DNA of 64,000 nt from Bacillus mesophilus. Its GTDB lineage: Bacteria; Bacillota; Bacilli; Bacillales; SA4. Of the stretch, positions 63,868 to 64,000 are shown one piece after another (positions within the stretch are counted from its first letter, which is position 1; every line of letters starts with the position of its first letter). The stretch covers positions 24,832-88,831 of the forward strand of contig NZ_JAAIWM010000006.1 in NCBI RefSeq assembly GCF_011008845.1. The letters are read 5' to 3'. A program made the position numbers and the translations under genes. Under the pieces are notes generated by a model that made no database searches, was not told where the DNA came from, and saw only the letters and a program-made list of their open reading frames with translations.

Positions 63868-64000
63868 TTACTTCCAGCCTACTTCATTATAAAGTTTTAC
63901 AGCATCAGCGTTCTTTTCACCAAGAATCGTCATATCGATTTCTTGTGTTTTGAATTCGCCCCATGATTTTAATGTTTCAGAAGCTTCTACACTAGGGTTA
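63868..64000 (-). CDS. fbpA: Iron(III)-type ABC transporter substrate-binding protein (C-terminal end only)
   Basis: The last 44 residues of a minus-strand gene that enters from the right edge. They read SVEASETLKSWGEFKTQEID and then MTILGEKNADAVKLYNEVGWK before TAA. The ending matches ferric-iron binding proteins of the FbpA/FutA type, and the two following genes are the cognate permease and ATPase. The start, signal peptide and metal ligands are outside the window. Confidence 0.82.
   Translation of the reverse strand, partial: NPSVEASETLKSWGEFKTQEIDMTILGEKNADAVKLYNEVGWK

Overview
The window looks like a chromosomal segment of a low-GC, Gram-positive endospore-former of the family Bacillaceae. 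The evidence is the gene content and order (ligA-camS, gatCAB-dagK-rlmCD, opuA next to a GbsR-type regulator, galKETM, a pbpG-like enzyme), strong AGGAGG-type ribosome binding sites, TTG and GTG starts, and TTGACA/TATAAT promoters. No rRNA, tRNA, CRISPR array, prophage or transposase gene is visible. The species cannot be fixed from sequence alone.

Layout. 1-4.4 kb: 3' part of DNA ligase, the lipoprotein CamS, and 1-pyrroline-5-carboxylate dehydrogenase. 4.6-11.5 kb: a TauE/SafE exporter, a sodium/proline symporter with a tiny coupled membrane peptide, a GbsR-like regulator divergent from the glycine betaine transporter opuAA-AB-AC; this is a proline and osmoprotectant block. 11.6-19.3 kb: gatCAB, dagK, a cluster of two paralogous membrane proteins plus Sco, and rlmCD. 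19.5-22 kb: a degraded patch with a sugar-permease relic, an intact GH13 alpha-glucosidase and a catalase relic. 22-28.6 kb: membrane proteins, a permuted papain-fold protein, an ECF sigma factor with its probable membrane anti-sigma partner, and an S9 peptidase. 28.8-29.4 kb: a peroxiredoxin with an in-frame UGA at its catalytic cysteine. 29.6-35.5 kb: galK-galE-galT-galM and a ROK regulator. 35.7-47.8 kb: CAP-domain lipoprotein, GH3 beta-glucosidase, a MarR/MATE efflux pair, and a LacI regulator divergent from an ABC sugar importer plus a second GH13 glucosidase. 47.9-56.6 kb: an unknown permease, an AAC(3)-family acetyltransferase, a SIMPL protein, two UspA proteins, a class A penicillin-binding protein, a flavoprotein and SelO. 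56.7-64 kb, all on the minus strand: a CMD-family protein, a TPP enzyme, a GAF-PAS-GGDEF-EAL protein and an iron-type ABC transporter (FbpC, FbpB, end of FbpA).

The most notable item is the peroxiredoxin at 28809-29426. Its reading frame is open from a good ribosome binding site to a strong terminator except for one UGA, placed exactly where the family has its peroxidatic cysteine. Eleven bases after the UGA begins a 16-base hairpin with a GGTC loop, which is the layout of a bacterial SECIS element. I read it as a selenoprotein that a standard gene caller would split into two ORFs or call a pseudogene. The usual C-terminal resolving cysteine is a valine. A near-consensus Fnr site centred 41.5 bases upstream of the predicted transcription start of the first usp gene also suggests oxygen-limited growth.

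A second theme is a dispersed 27-bp palindrome (GGGAC...GTCCC). Twelve copies lie between 26.5 and 62.2 kb, mostly just after stop codons, and one of them supplies the last codons of the S9 peptidase. Two longer palindromes built on GGGGCCAGGCCCC lie in the first 12 kb.
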